This document shows, in pieces, positions 1-5,562 of a DNA stretch of 13,841 bases; position 1 is the first letter of the stretch, and every line of letters starts with the position of its first letter. The position numbers were made by a program, and so were the translations under genes. Source of the DNA: Pseudomonadota bacterium (lineage in GTDB: Bacteria; Pseudomonadota; Alphaproteobacteria; Rhizobiales; Devosiaceae); NCBI GenBank assembly GCA_023431205.1, contig JAEYXQ010000007.1, positions 1-13,841 on the forward strand. The letters run 5' to 3'. The notes below the pieces were generated by a model. It was not told the DNA's origin, ran no database searches, and saw only the letters and a list, made by a program, of their open reading frames with translations.

Positions 1-332
1 GTGGAGAGCCGCTCGTCCCAGAACGCCAGCGGCAGCGGCAGCAGGCGGGCGAGGTTGCGCGCAAACGCCCGCGTCGACTGCACCCGCGGCCCTTCGCTGC
101 CGTCCATGTTGAGCGGCAGGCCGAGGACGATGGCCACCACCTGATTCTGGTCCACCAGTTCCACGATCCGCGCCGCGTCCTGGGTGAACTTGGTGCGCTT
201 GATGGTTTCGATCGGTGTCGCCGAGTAGCGCATGGCGTCGGAAATGGCGACGCCGATGGTCTTGGTGCCGAGATCGAGCCCGATGACTTTGCCGGTGGCG
301 GGCAGGTCGGTGATGGGCAGATCGTCGGCCAT
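1..332 (-). CDS. ruvX: Holliday junction resolvase-like protein RuvX/YqgF, 5' part
   Basis: RuvX/YqgF has an RNase H-like fold. It is linked to Holliday junction resolution and to processing of the 16S rRNA 5' end. The visible 110 residues begin at the ATG at 332..330. They contain GLDLGTKTIGVAISD (Asp20 being the likely first metal ligand), then GLPLNMDGSEGPRVQ and finally FWDERLST, all RuvX signatures in the expected order. The family is usually about 140-160 aa, so roughly the last quarter lies left of position 1. It is divergent from the gene at 397, with a 64-nt spacer. Position beside gatC fits Rhizobiales gene order as I remember it. Family identification is secure; the exact cellular role is taken from the family. 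Confidence 0.93.
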   Translation of the reverse strand, partial: MADDLPITDLPATGKVIGLDLGTKTIGVAISDAMRYSATPIETIKRTKFTQDAARIVELVDQNQVVAIVLGLPLNMDGSEGPRVQSTRAFARNLARLLPLPLAFWDERLS

Positions 333-396
333 GGGTTCTCGCGTGTTGCCTCGGCGTGTCCTATAGGCTCACACCGGGATTGGCGAGGAAAAGCGG

Positions 397-918
397 ATGA
401 AGCTCACCTGGTTCGGCGGCACCACCATGCGCGTGCATATCGGTGGCAGCATTCTCGTGCTCGACCCCGAGACAGCGCCGGCCGGCATCTCGCCGGCCGA
501 ACTCACCGGCGGTGCCGATCGCCTCCTCAATCTGGCGGCCGGCGAGGCACGGGTCGATCCCCAGGCCTGGCGCCCCCGCTCGGCCGGGCGGCTGCTGGAT
601 GAAGCCGACGCGCCTCCGGTGGAATGCTGGGCCATCGGCCCCTCCGCCCTTGTCATCGATGCGCCCGGCGAACCCCCGCTGGTGATCCTTGCCGCCGACT
701 CGCCGATGCTCGGCCGCTGGGCCGAGCGCGCCGTCGTGGTCCTGCTGGGCAGGGACGGCACCGGCCGCGCCGCAACCCTGCTCGAACGGCATGCCCCACG
801 CCTCGTCGCGCTCGGTCTCGAGCCGGCCGAGCTCGACCGCGCCTTCGCCGAACTGCCGCCACGGCTCGACGGCACGGGCCTGCTGGCGCTGGAGCTTGGC
901 CTCGCCGTCGAGGTCTAG
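397..918 (+). CDS. Degenerate metallo-beta-lactamase-fold-like protein, function unknown
   Basis: The 173-aa product starts MKLTWFGGTTMRVHIGGS and continues to an ILVLDPE segment. This strongly resembles the first strands of UlaG/UPF0173-type metallo-beta-lactamase hydrolases, which typically read MKxTWYGHSxxxxxxxGxxILIDP. What follows differs: there is no HxHxDH zinc motif, no later metal His/Asp, and the protein is shorter than the roughly 220-230 aa usual for the family. The His of the YGH element is Gly here. The start is supported by GAGGAA about 7 nt upstream. From memory, an intact metal-dependent hydrolase often lies between ruvX and gatC in rhizobia, so this may be a non-catalytic descendant. 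The reading frame is open and shows no frameshift, so I call it a gene rather than a pseudogene. Confidence 0.75.
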   Translation: MKLTWFGGTTMRVHIGGSILVLDPETAPAGISPAELTGGADRLLNLAAGEARVDPQAWRPRSAGRLLDEADAPPVECWAIGPSALVIDAPGEPPLVILAADSPMLGRWAERAVVVLLGRDGTGRAATLLERHAPRLVALGLEPAELDRAFAELPPRLDGTGLLALELGLAVEV

Positions 919-1223
919 GCGACCGCCCAGGCCCAGATCCCCAGCACCAGCGCGCCCACGACCAGCGCGGCCCCGAAGCGAAGCGCCGGCCGCGCCGTCA
1001 CGCGCGTCACCAGCTCGATCACCAGGCCCGCGCCAATCAGCACGGCGCCGGCAAAGCCGAAGTCCGTCGCCGTCCACTGCACGTCGCGCGTGAACTGCAT
1101 GGCCACGGCCGGCAGCAGGAGAAGCAGCGGCACCGCGCACCAGCCGATCACCCGCAGCGTGTTCCACAGCCGGGCGAGGTCGCCCTCATGCCCGAAGGCA
1201 GCGTTGTTGTTGTTCGTGATCAT
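915..1223 (-). CDS. Small integral membrane protein, function unknown
   Basis: The 102-aa product begins MITNNNNAAFGHEGDLARLWN. It then shows three hydrophobic stretches: about residues 27-43 (VIGWCAVPLLLLLPAVA), about 57-72 (DFGFAGAVLIGAGLVIEL), and about 84-102 at the C-terminus. It is probably a three-helix inner-membrane protein with an N-terminal cytoplasmic tail. I chose the ATG at 1223..1221, with AGGGA about 10 nt upstream. A GTG in frame at 1232 would add three residues but leaves almost no room for a ribosome site. Its TAG (917..915) overlaps the stop of the convergent gene ending at 918, the two sharing CTAG. It is divergent from gatC. I do not recognise the family. Confidence 0.72.
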   Translation of the reverse strand: MITNNNNAAFGHEGDLARLWNTLRVIGWCAVPLLLLLPAVAMQFTRDVQWTATDFGFAGAVLIGAGLVIELVTRVTARPALRFGAALVVGALVLGIWAWAVA

Positions 1224-1309
1224 TGGCAACACATCCCTGTTGCTGCAGCCTGATCAGGATACGCCGGTTTCGTGCGCGCCGGTAGCGGCTGCCTGCGACG
1301 GCATTTTCA

Positions 1310-1339
1310 TTGTCATTTGGGCGGGCCCGTTGCTAATAA
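1310..1339 (+). promoter_or_regulatory. Candidate promoter of the gatC operon
   Basis: TTGTCA at 1310-1315 (5 of 6 to the -35 consensus) is followed after 18 nt by TAATAA at 1334-1339 (a weak -10). Together they sit 35 nt before the gatC start, in the only AT-richer stretch of the 150-nt divergent spacer. The match is by eye only; the -10 is poor and the spacing is long. Confidence 0.3.
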
Positions 1340-1373
1340 CGCCGCAACCGACCAACCACCGGAGCCTAGCCAC

Positions 1374-1661
1374 ATGTCCGTCGACGCCGCTACCGTCAAG
1401 CGCATCGGGCGCCTCGCGCGCATCCGCATCGAAGAGGATGAGGTGGCCGGCTACCAGAACGAGCTCAACGCCATCCTGGGCTTCGTCGAGCAATTGGACG
1501 AGGTGGACGTCTCCGGCGTCGAGCCGATGACCTCGGTGACCCCGATGCAGCTGCGCCGCCGCGACGATGTCGTCACCGATGGCGGCTATGCCGACAAGGT
1601 GGTCAGCAACGCGCCGCTGACCGAGGACAATTTCTTCATGGTGCCCAAGGTGGTGGAGTAG
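1374..1661 (+). CDS. gatC: Aspartyl/glutamyl-tRNA amidotransferase subunit C
   Basis: GatC is the small subunit of GatCAB. It wraps around the GatA-GatB interface and stabilises the complex that amidates Glu-tRNA(Gln) and/or Asp-tRNA(Asn) in the cytoplasm. The 95-aa product has the family's usual length and layout: MSVDAATVKRIGRLARIRI helix, then GFVEQLDEVDVSGVEPM, and a C-terminal APLTEDNFFMVPKVVE, which is the classic GatC ending. The ATG at 1374 has GGAG 9 nt upstream. An in-frame start further upstream at 1272 would add a non-homologous tail and is rejected. It opens a plus-strand operon with the GNAT gene 3 nt downstream. Confidence 0.97.
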   Translation: MSVDAATVKRIGRLARIRIEEDEVAGYQNELNAILGFVEQLDEVDVSGVEPMTSVTPMQLRRRDDVVTDGGYADKVVSNAPLTEDNFFMVPKVVE

Positions 1662-1664
1662 GCC

Positions 1665-2147
1665 ATGGCCGTCACCATCTCCATCGAGACGCCGCTGCAG
1701 GACGATGTCCGCGCCCTCGTTGGGCATCTCAACGACCACCTGCTGCCGCTGTCGCCGCCGGAATTCCAGTTCAAGATGACAGTGGAACAGATGGCCGGCA
1801 GCGACACCACGCTGTTCGTTGCCCGTGACAACAGCGGCCGCGCCGTCGGCATGGGGGCGCTCAAGGTGCACTCGCCCGAACTCGGCGAGGTCAAGCGCAT
1901 GTTCACCCTGCCCGAAGTGCGCGGCGAGCGCGTCGGCTCGCAGCTGCTGGCGCAGATCGTCGAGCTTGCCCGCAAGCGCGGCCTTGTGTCCTTGATGCTT
2001 GAAACGGGCACCGGCCCGGGCATGGCCGAGGCGCACCGGCTTTATACCCGCAGCGGCTTCGTTTCGCGCGGCCCGTTCATGGATTATCCAGACAGCGAGT
2101 GGTCGGCATTTTTCGAGCTGCCAATCCTGCAGGAGCAGTCGGCATGA
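1665..2147 (+). CDS. GNAT family N-acetyltransferase
   Basis: A 160-aa GNAT-fold acyltransferase; the substrate cannot be told. The core is GEVKRMFTLPEVRGERVG (beta4 and the acetyl-CoA pyrophosphate loop at about residues 72-90), then a SQLLAQIVELARKRG helix. It ends with LMLETG and EAHRLYTRSGFVSRG, the usual beta5/alpha4/beta6 region. The loop reads RGERVG rather than R/Q-x-x-G-x-G, so the first Gly is Arg. It starts 3 nt after the gatC stop and overlaps the next gene by ATGA, so it is almost certainly co-transcribed with gatC and gatA. Acetylation of an amino acid or small molecule is possible but only inferred. Confidence 0.88.
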   Translation: MAVTISIETPLQDDVRALVGHLNDHLLPLSPPEFQFKMTVEQMAGSDTTLFVARDNSGRAVGMGALKVHSPELGEVKRMFTLPEVRGERVGSQLLAQIVELARKRGLVSLMLETGTGPGMAEAHRLYTRSGFVSRGPFMDYPDSEWSAFFELPILQEQSA

Positions 2148-2602
2148 GGATAGCCCTGGCCGTTTCTCTTGTTGCCGGCCTCGCCGGGGCTGCGGTCGCG
2201 CAGGAAAGCACCCTCGACAAGTCGCGGCTTTACGTGACCGATCCGGCAGCCTGCCAGGCACTAGAGGAGAAGGGCACCGATGCCTGGACGGACCTCGACT
2301 TCGTCACCTTCAGCTACCAAGGTGGCCTCCAGTCGAGGACGCTCAGCTGCACCGTCTTCGACGTGAAGGAGCGGCCAGACAGCGACTCCGCCTTTGTCTC
2401 GACCATCTGCGAACTTCCGGGGGACGTCTATCCCGACACCCTGGCCGTGACGCCTTTGGGCGAGAACACGCTGCAGGTCGTTTCCGCCCATGACGAAGCC
2501 ATGATAGCCGCCGGTCGCTACCAGCCGACCAACCAAGGCACGTCTGCCAGCTCCATCGTATTCTACGGCTGCGACACTCTGAGCGAGATTCCCTTTGACT
2601 GA
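2144..2602 (+). CDS. Secreted/periplasmic protein with four cysteines, function unknown
   Basis: The 152-aa product has an evident Sec signal peptide (MRIALAVSLVAGLAGAAVAQ) with likely cleavage after AVA at residue 19. The mature part has exactly four cysteines (C37, C69, C89, C143), consistent with two periplasmic disulfides, and a beta-rich pattern (LDFVTFSYQGG, RTLSCTVFDVKER, SSIVFYGCD). It starts in an ATGA overlap with the upstream GNAT gene. Its last 8 nt overlap the TTG start of gatA. I do not recognise the family. Placement inside an amidotransferase operon gives no obvious clue to function, because the product should leave the cytoplasm. Confidence 0.82.
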   Translation: MRIALAVSLVAGLAGAAVAQESTLDKSRLYVTDPAACQALEEKGTDAWTDLDFVTFSYQGGLQSRTLSCTVFDVKERPDSDSAFVSTICELPGDVYPDTLAVTPLGENTLQVVSAHDEAMIAAGRYQPTNQGTSASSIVFYGCDTLSEIPFD

Positions 2603-4079
2603 TCTGACCAAACTCTCCCTCGCCGATGCCCGCAACGGGTTGAAGGCCAAGAGCTTCACCGCCACCGAGCTGACGGAAGCCTATCTTGGCGCCATCGAGG
2701 CTGCCAACGACAAGCTGAATGCCTATGTCGCCGTCACCGCCGACCAGGCCCGCGACATGGCCAAGGCCAGCGACAGCAAGCTGCAGCGCGGGGAGGGCGG
2801 TTCGCTCGAAGGCATTCCGCTCGGCATCAAGGACCTGTTCGGCACCAAAGGCGTCCACACCCAGGCCGCCAGCCACATCCTCGACGGCTTCAAGCCCGAA
2901 TACGAATCGACGGTCACCAGCAATCTCTGGCGCGACGGGGCCGTCATGCTGGGCAAGCTCAACATGGACGAGTTCGCCATGGGCTCGTCCAACGAGACCA
3001 GCTACTACGGTCCGGTGATCAGCCCGTTCCGCGCCGAGGGCAGCAATGCCAACCTCGTGCCGGGTGGGTCGTCCGGCGGCTCCGCCGCGGCGGTGTCGGC
3101 CTGGCTCTGCGCCGGCGCAACGGCCACCGATACCGGCGGCTCGATCCGCCAGCCGGCCGCCTTCACCGGCACCGTCGGCATCAAGCCGACCTATGGCCGC
3201 TGCTCGCGCTGGGGCGTCGTGGCCTTCGCCTCCTCGCTGGATCAGGCGGGGCCGATCGCCCGCACGGTGGAAGACGCCGCCATCCTGATGACGTCCATGT
3301 CCGGGTTCGACCCCAAGGACTCGACCAGCGCCGACCTGCCGGTGCCGGACTTCGCCGCTGCCGTCGAGCGCGGCGTGAAGGGCCTGACCATCGGCGTGCC
3401 GCGGGAATACCGCATGGACGGCATGCCGGCCGAGATCGAGCAGCTCTGGCAGCAGGGCCTCGAATGGCTCAAGGCCGAGGGCGCTACGGTCAGGGACATC
3501 TCGCTGCCCCACACCAAGTATGCGTTGCCGGCCTACTACATCGTGGCGCCGGCCGAGGCCTCGTCCAACCTCGCCCGTTACGACGGCGTCAAGTATGGCC
3601 TGCGCGTCTCGGGCAAGGACATCACCGACATGTACGAACTGACCCGCGCCGCCGGGTTCGGCCGCGAGGTGAAGCGTCGCGTCATGATCGGCACCTATGT
3701 GCTGTCGGCCGGCTACTACGATGCCTACTACGTCCGGGCGCAGAAGGTTCGCACCCTGATCAAGAAGGACTTCGAGGACGCCTTCAACGCCGGTGTAGAC
3801 GCCATCCTCACGCCCGCCACCCCCTCGGCCGCCTTCGGCATCGGCGACGAGGACATGAACAACGACCCGGTCAAGATGTACCTCAACGACATCTTCACCG
3901 TCACCGTAAACATGGCGGGCCTGCCGGGCATCGCCGTCCCTGCCGGCAAGGACGGCCAGGGTCTGCCGCTGGGGCTGCAGATCATCGGCAAGCCGTTCGA
4001 CGAGGAAACGCTGTTCGCGGCCGGCCGGGTGATCGAGAAGGCAGCGGGCGGCGATTTCGCCCCCAAGCGCTGGTGGTAA
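2595..4079 (+). CDS. gatA: Aspartyl/glutamyl-tRNA amidotransferase subunit A
   Basis: GatA is the glutaminase subunit of GatCAB. It hydrolyses glutamine and feeds ammonia to GatB. At 494 aa it has normal length and a complete amidase-signature triad: Lys79 (GIPLGIKDLF), the cis-Ser Ser159 in PGGSSGGSAAAV, and the nucleophile Ser183 in ATDTGGSIRQPA, with the canonical 24-residue Ser-Ser spacing. The start is TTG at 2595. A stop at 2580-2582 closes the frame upstream, and the N-terminus MTDLTKLSLADARNGL matches known GatA N-termini. It overlaps the preceding gene by 8 nt, which suggests translational coupling. No strong ribosome site is visible, only a purine-rich GAGCGAGA just upstream. Confidence 0.97.
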   Translation: MTDLTKLSLADARNGLKAKSFTATELTEAYLGAIEAANDKLNAYVAVTADQARDMAKASDSKLQRGEGGSLEGIPLGIKDLFGTKGVHTQAASHILDGFKPEYESTVTSNLWRDGAVMLGKLNMDEFAMGSSNETSYYGPVISPFRAEGSNANLVPGGSSGGSAAAVSAWLCAGATATDTGGSIRQPAAFTGTVGIKPTYGRCSRWGVVAFASSLDQAGPIARTVEDAAILMTSMSGFDPKDSTSADLPVPDFAAAVERGVKGLTIGVPREYRMDGMPAEIEQLWQQGLEWLKAEGATVRDISLPHTKYALPAYYIVAPAEASSNLARYDGVKYGLRVSGKDITDMYELTRAAGFGREVKRRVMIGTYVLSAGYYDAYYVRAQKVRTLIKKDFEDAFNAGVDAILTPATPSAAFGIGDEDMNNDPVKMYLNDIFTVTVNMAGLPGIAVPAGKDGQGLPLGLQIIGKPFDEETLFAAGRVIEKAAGGDFAPKRWW

Positions 4080-4083
4080 CGAG

Positions 4084-4118
4084 GTGCGGCGGGACTTGAT
4101 CGTTCCGCTGTTCCGCAC
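4084..4118 (+). terminator. Possible stem-loop terminator after gatA
   Basis: GTGCGG (4084-4089) pairs with CCGCAC (4113-4118). Inside it CGGGAC (4090-4095) pairs with GTTCCG (4102-4107) apart from one G-U, leaving a TTGATC loop and a five-base bulge. It begins 5 nt after the gatA stop. No T-run follows, so it could be an RNA-stabilising 3' hairpin instead of an intrinsic terminator. Confidence 0.35.
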
Positions 4119-4196
4119 TACTTGGCGCCTATGCACAAATTCAAACTGGTGGTGACGCGCCCTGTCGTCACGTCCTCGCCGCAGGGGCACTCGACT

Positions 4197-4514
4197 ATGG
4201 CTGTAGATATCTTCTCCTCGCTCGATTGGTCGGAGCCGCCCAAGGACATGTCGAAGCCGCTGCAGGCACTGTGGTGGCTGAAGAAGGGCGAACTGCGCGT
4301 CGGGCCGGAATGGGAGCAGGCGCACAACATCGTCCAGGCCATGGAAGGCGTGCAGGCGTTCGACTGGGTGCACGCGCTGATGCACTGGATCGAGGCCGAC
4401 ATGGGCAATGCCGACTACTGGTACCGCCGCGCCGGCAAGCGCCGCGCCACTCCGAGCGTTGCCCAGGAATGGGAACACATCGCCGCCGCACTGAGCGATG
4501 TGACACGGCACTAG
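4197..4514 (+). CDS. Conserved-looking soluble protein of unknown function
   Basis: The 105-aa product is Trp-rich and helical, with LQALWWLKKGELRVGPEWEQ, FDWVHALMHWIEADMGNADY and WYRRAGKRRATPSVAQEW. I recall similar alphaproteobacterial hypothetical proteins with the W..GDW..AH....H..EGD..NA.YWYRRAG pattern, but no assigned function. I chose the ATG at 4197 because AGGGG lies 9 nt upstream. The in-frame ATG at 4131 and TTG at 4122 have no ribosome site. No signal peptide or membrane segment is visible. It is the last intact gene before the repeat-rich patch. Confidence 0.75.
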   Translation: MAVDIFSSLDWSEPPKDMSKPLQALWWLKKGELRVGPEWEQAHNIVQAMEGVQAFDWVHALMHWIEADMGNADYWYRRAGKRRATPSVAQEWEHIAAALSDVTRH

Positions 4515-4540
4515 GACAGGGCGTCCATCACCAATGCTTC

Positions 4541-4564
4541 GCCCTCGGTATTGACCCCGAGGGC
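4541..4564 (+). repeat. REP-like palindrome, copy 1
   Basis: GCCCTCGG (4541-4548) and CCGAGGGC (4557-4564) form perfect 8-bp arms around an 8-nt centre TATTGACC. It is the most divergent of three related palindromes (others at 4923 and 4996). It reads in the same direction as copy 2 and sits 20 nt before the GIY-YIG start codon. Confidence 0.8.
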
Positions 4565-4597
4565 AGACCCACGAACACTGGCGCATGGCGTGGGTCT
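4565..4597 (+). repeat. Inverted repeat enclosing the GIY-YIG start codon
   Basis: AGACCCACG (4565-4573) pairs perfectly with CGTGGGTCT (4589-4597) around a 15-nt loop that contains the ATG at 4585. It abuts palindrome copy 1 without a gap. In mRNA the start codon would lie in the hairpin loop, which could limit translation. No Shine-Dalgarno motif is visible. Whether this is selected or coincidental cannot be told here. Confidence 0.6.
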
Positions 4598-4851
4598 ACA
4601 TCATGGCAAACTGAAAGTTCGGCACCATCTACGTGGGGGCCACGAGCGACCTGATCCGCCGCGTGTGGGAGCACAGGAACGATGTCGTTCCGGGATTCAC
4701 CCGCGACCATGGTTGCCATCTGCTCGTCTATTTCGAAGAGCACCAGGACATGTACCGAGCCCTGCAACGGGAGCGGAACGCGAAGCACTGGGTCCGCGCG
4801 TGGAAAGTTGCTTTGATCGAGGAAGCCAACCCCGAGTGGGACGACCTCTAG
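4585..4851 (+). pseudogene. GIY-YIG nuclease family protein, interrupted by an in-frame TGA
   Basis: Read through, this encodes an 88-codon small GIY-YIG domain protein: MAWVYIMAN, stop (TGA at 4612-4614), KFGTIYVGATSDLIRRVWEHR. It ends with HLLVYFEEHQDMYRAL and AWKVALIEEANPEWDDL, the standard end of the short stand-alone GIY-YIG family. The conserved Tyr of YVG, the Arg of LIRRVWEHR and the downstream NPEW element are present. The TGA falls where the family usually has a residue between the strand-1 VYI and the YVG strand, so it is a nonsense change with no frameshift. TGA is an ordinary stop elsewhere in the window, so recoding is unlikely. A start at GTG 4633 would lack the first half of the motif. 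It is flanked by REP-like palindromes. Confidence 0.85.
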
Positions 4852-4922
4852 TGGCACATCGCGCCGGGGTAAGGTGCCAGGCGCTTTGATTGAGAACCAG
4901 CTATCTCCCAACACACGGTTCC

Positions 4923-4945
4923 GCCCTCGGGCTCGACCCGAGGGC
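4923..4945 (+). repeat. REP-like palindrome, copy 2
   Basis: GCCCTCGGG (4923-4931) and CCCGAGGGC (4937-4945) form perfect 9-bp arms around CTCGA. It is followed by CATCTGCG and ACGAACA. The same ACGAACA heptamer occurs 6 nt after copy 1, so copies 1 and 2 share some flank as well as the palindrome. Confidence 0.88.
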
Positions 4946-4995
4946 CATCTGCGACGAACATCGCGCCATCTTTAGGTAGGACACGCCGAGTAGTG

Positions 4996-5018
4996 GCCCT
5001 CGGGTCAAGCCCGAGGGC
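4996..5018 (-). repeat. REP-like palindrome, copy 3, inverted relative to copy 2
   Basis: GCCCTCGGG (4996-5004) and CCCGAGGGC (5010-5018) surround TCAAG. Read on the minus strand the centre is CTTGA, one base different from copy 2 (CTCGA), so the two copies face each other across a 50-bp spacer. This paired inverted arrangement resembles BIME-type REP pairs. It ends 33 nt before the 3' end of the YjhX-family gene. Confidence 0.88.
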
Positions 5019-5050
5019 ATCCGTTGTTGAGGTGGTGTGCCATCCACAAC

Positions 5051-5308
5051 TCAGCGATTGTCGTACTGGCTGCGCACCAGTTCCAGCCCCCGTTTGGTGA
5101 TCCGGTAGGGCCTGCCGCCCTGCGACTTGATCGCCTTCCTGGCCTTGAGCTTGCGGAACAGCAGCGGCGTCAGGCCGCTGGCGCGCCAGCCATCGCGGTT
5201 GAAGAACTGGTATTCGACGATCGAGCCGCGCTCGTCCTTGATCAGGGTGATAAAACCGCCCTGCGCGAGTGCGTGCAGCACCCGCTGTTCGTCTCGGGAA
5301 ATGTCCAT
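5051..5308 (-). CDS. YjhX family (UPF0386) protein, toxin-like
   Basis: The 85-aa product starts MDISRDEQRVLHALAQGGFI and ends GGRPYRITKRGLELVRSQYDNR. Both ends match the UPF0386/YjhX family, whose members are about 85 aa with a winged-helix-like layout. E. coli YjhX has been described as a toxin paired with the GNAT protein YjhQ. No antitoxin is adjacent here; the nearest GNAT gene (5887) is about 580 nt away on the other strand. Many alphaproteobacteria carry YjhX-like genes alone, so a toxin role is uncertain. I chose the ATG at 5308 by family length; a longer start at 5341 would run through a perfect hairpin and is rejected. AAGG lies about 12 nt upstream, a weak ribosome site. Confidence 0.88.
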   Translation of the reverse strand: MDISRDEQRVLHALAQGGFITLIKDERGSIVEYQFFNRDGWRASGLTPLLFRKLKARKAIKSQGGRPYRITKRGLELVRSQYDNR

Positions 5309-5326
5309 TGGTGAAGATTGCCTTGG

Positions 5327-5345
5327 GCGGATGCCACGCATCCGC
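5327..5345 (-). repeat. Perfect hairpin in the YjhX-gene leader
   Basis: GCGGATGC (5327-5334) and GCATCCGC (5338-5345) form a perfect 8-bp stem with a CAC triloop (GTG on the transcript strand). It lies 19 nt upstream of the minus-strand start codon at 5308, in the divergent spacer shared with the chorismate mutase gene. It could be a leader-RNA structure or an operator. Confidence 0.6.
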
Positions 5346-5398
5346 GAACAAACTTGGACGCCGGCACCGCAAGCGGAGCCGTCGCCGGTTCATTCATG

Positions 5399-5419
5399 CC
5401 CGTCACGCGCGGTGACGGG
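5399..5419. repeat. Hairpin in the divergent yjhX-like/chorismate mutase spacer
   Basis: CCCGTCAC (5399-5406) pairs perfectly with GTGACGGG (5412-5419) around GCGCG. No T-run follows on either strand. The rest of the spacer 5309-5562 (254 nt) shows only this hairpin, the one at 5327 and a 33-codon ORF that I do not support as a gene. Confidence 0.55.
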
Positions 5420-5562
5420 GCTCAGGCAATCTCGGACTGACTAGACATGGCGGCAAGCATATCCGGCTGGCCGCCGCTGTCCAGCGCGACCAAGGCCGCG
5501 GTTGAAATCGCGGGCCTGCCGGTGCAAACCAGCAACAACACCCCGTGACAGGAAGACGATAC

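Noticed and set aside
361..1167. 268-codon minus-strand open frame
   Set aside because: It is antisense to the 397-918 gene and runs into the membrane-protein gene; composition is Ala/Gly/Arg shadow-like.
4152..4171. Short hairpin GTGACG/CGTCAC upstream of the 105-aa protein gene
   Set aside because: Six-base arms are common by chance in GC-rich DNA and nothing else supports a function.
2343..4586. 747-codon open frame on the minus strand
   Set aside because: It lies antisense to gatA and its neighbours, is Arg/His/Gly-rich with no recognisable domain, and follows from the GC-rich codon pattern of the real genes.
4612..4614. Recoding of TGA as Trp or selenocysteine in the GIY-YIG frame
   Set aside because: TGA ends several normal genes here (for example 2145-2147 and 9102-9104), and no selenocysteine system or insertion element is suggested.
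4515..5050. Insertion sequence or integron around the GIY-YIG gene
   Set aside because: No transposase, terminal inverted repeat pair with target duplication, integrase or tRNA attachment site is visible; only short palindromes are present.
5447..5548. 33-codon ORF just before chorismate mutase, considered as a leader peptide
   Set aside because: There is no ribosome site, no run of Phe, Tyr or Trp codons, and no terminator/antiterminator pair that I can fold by eye.
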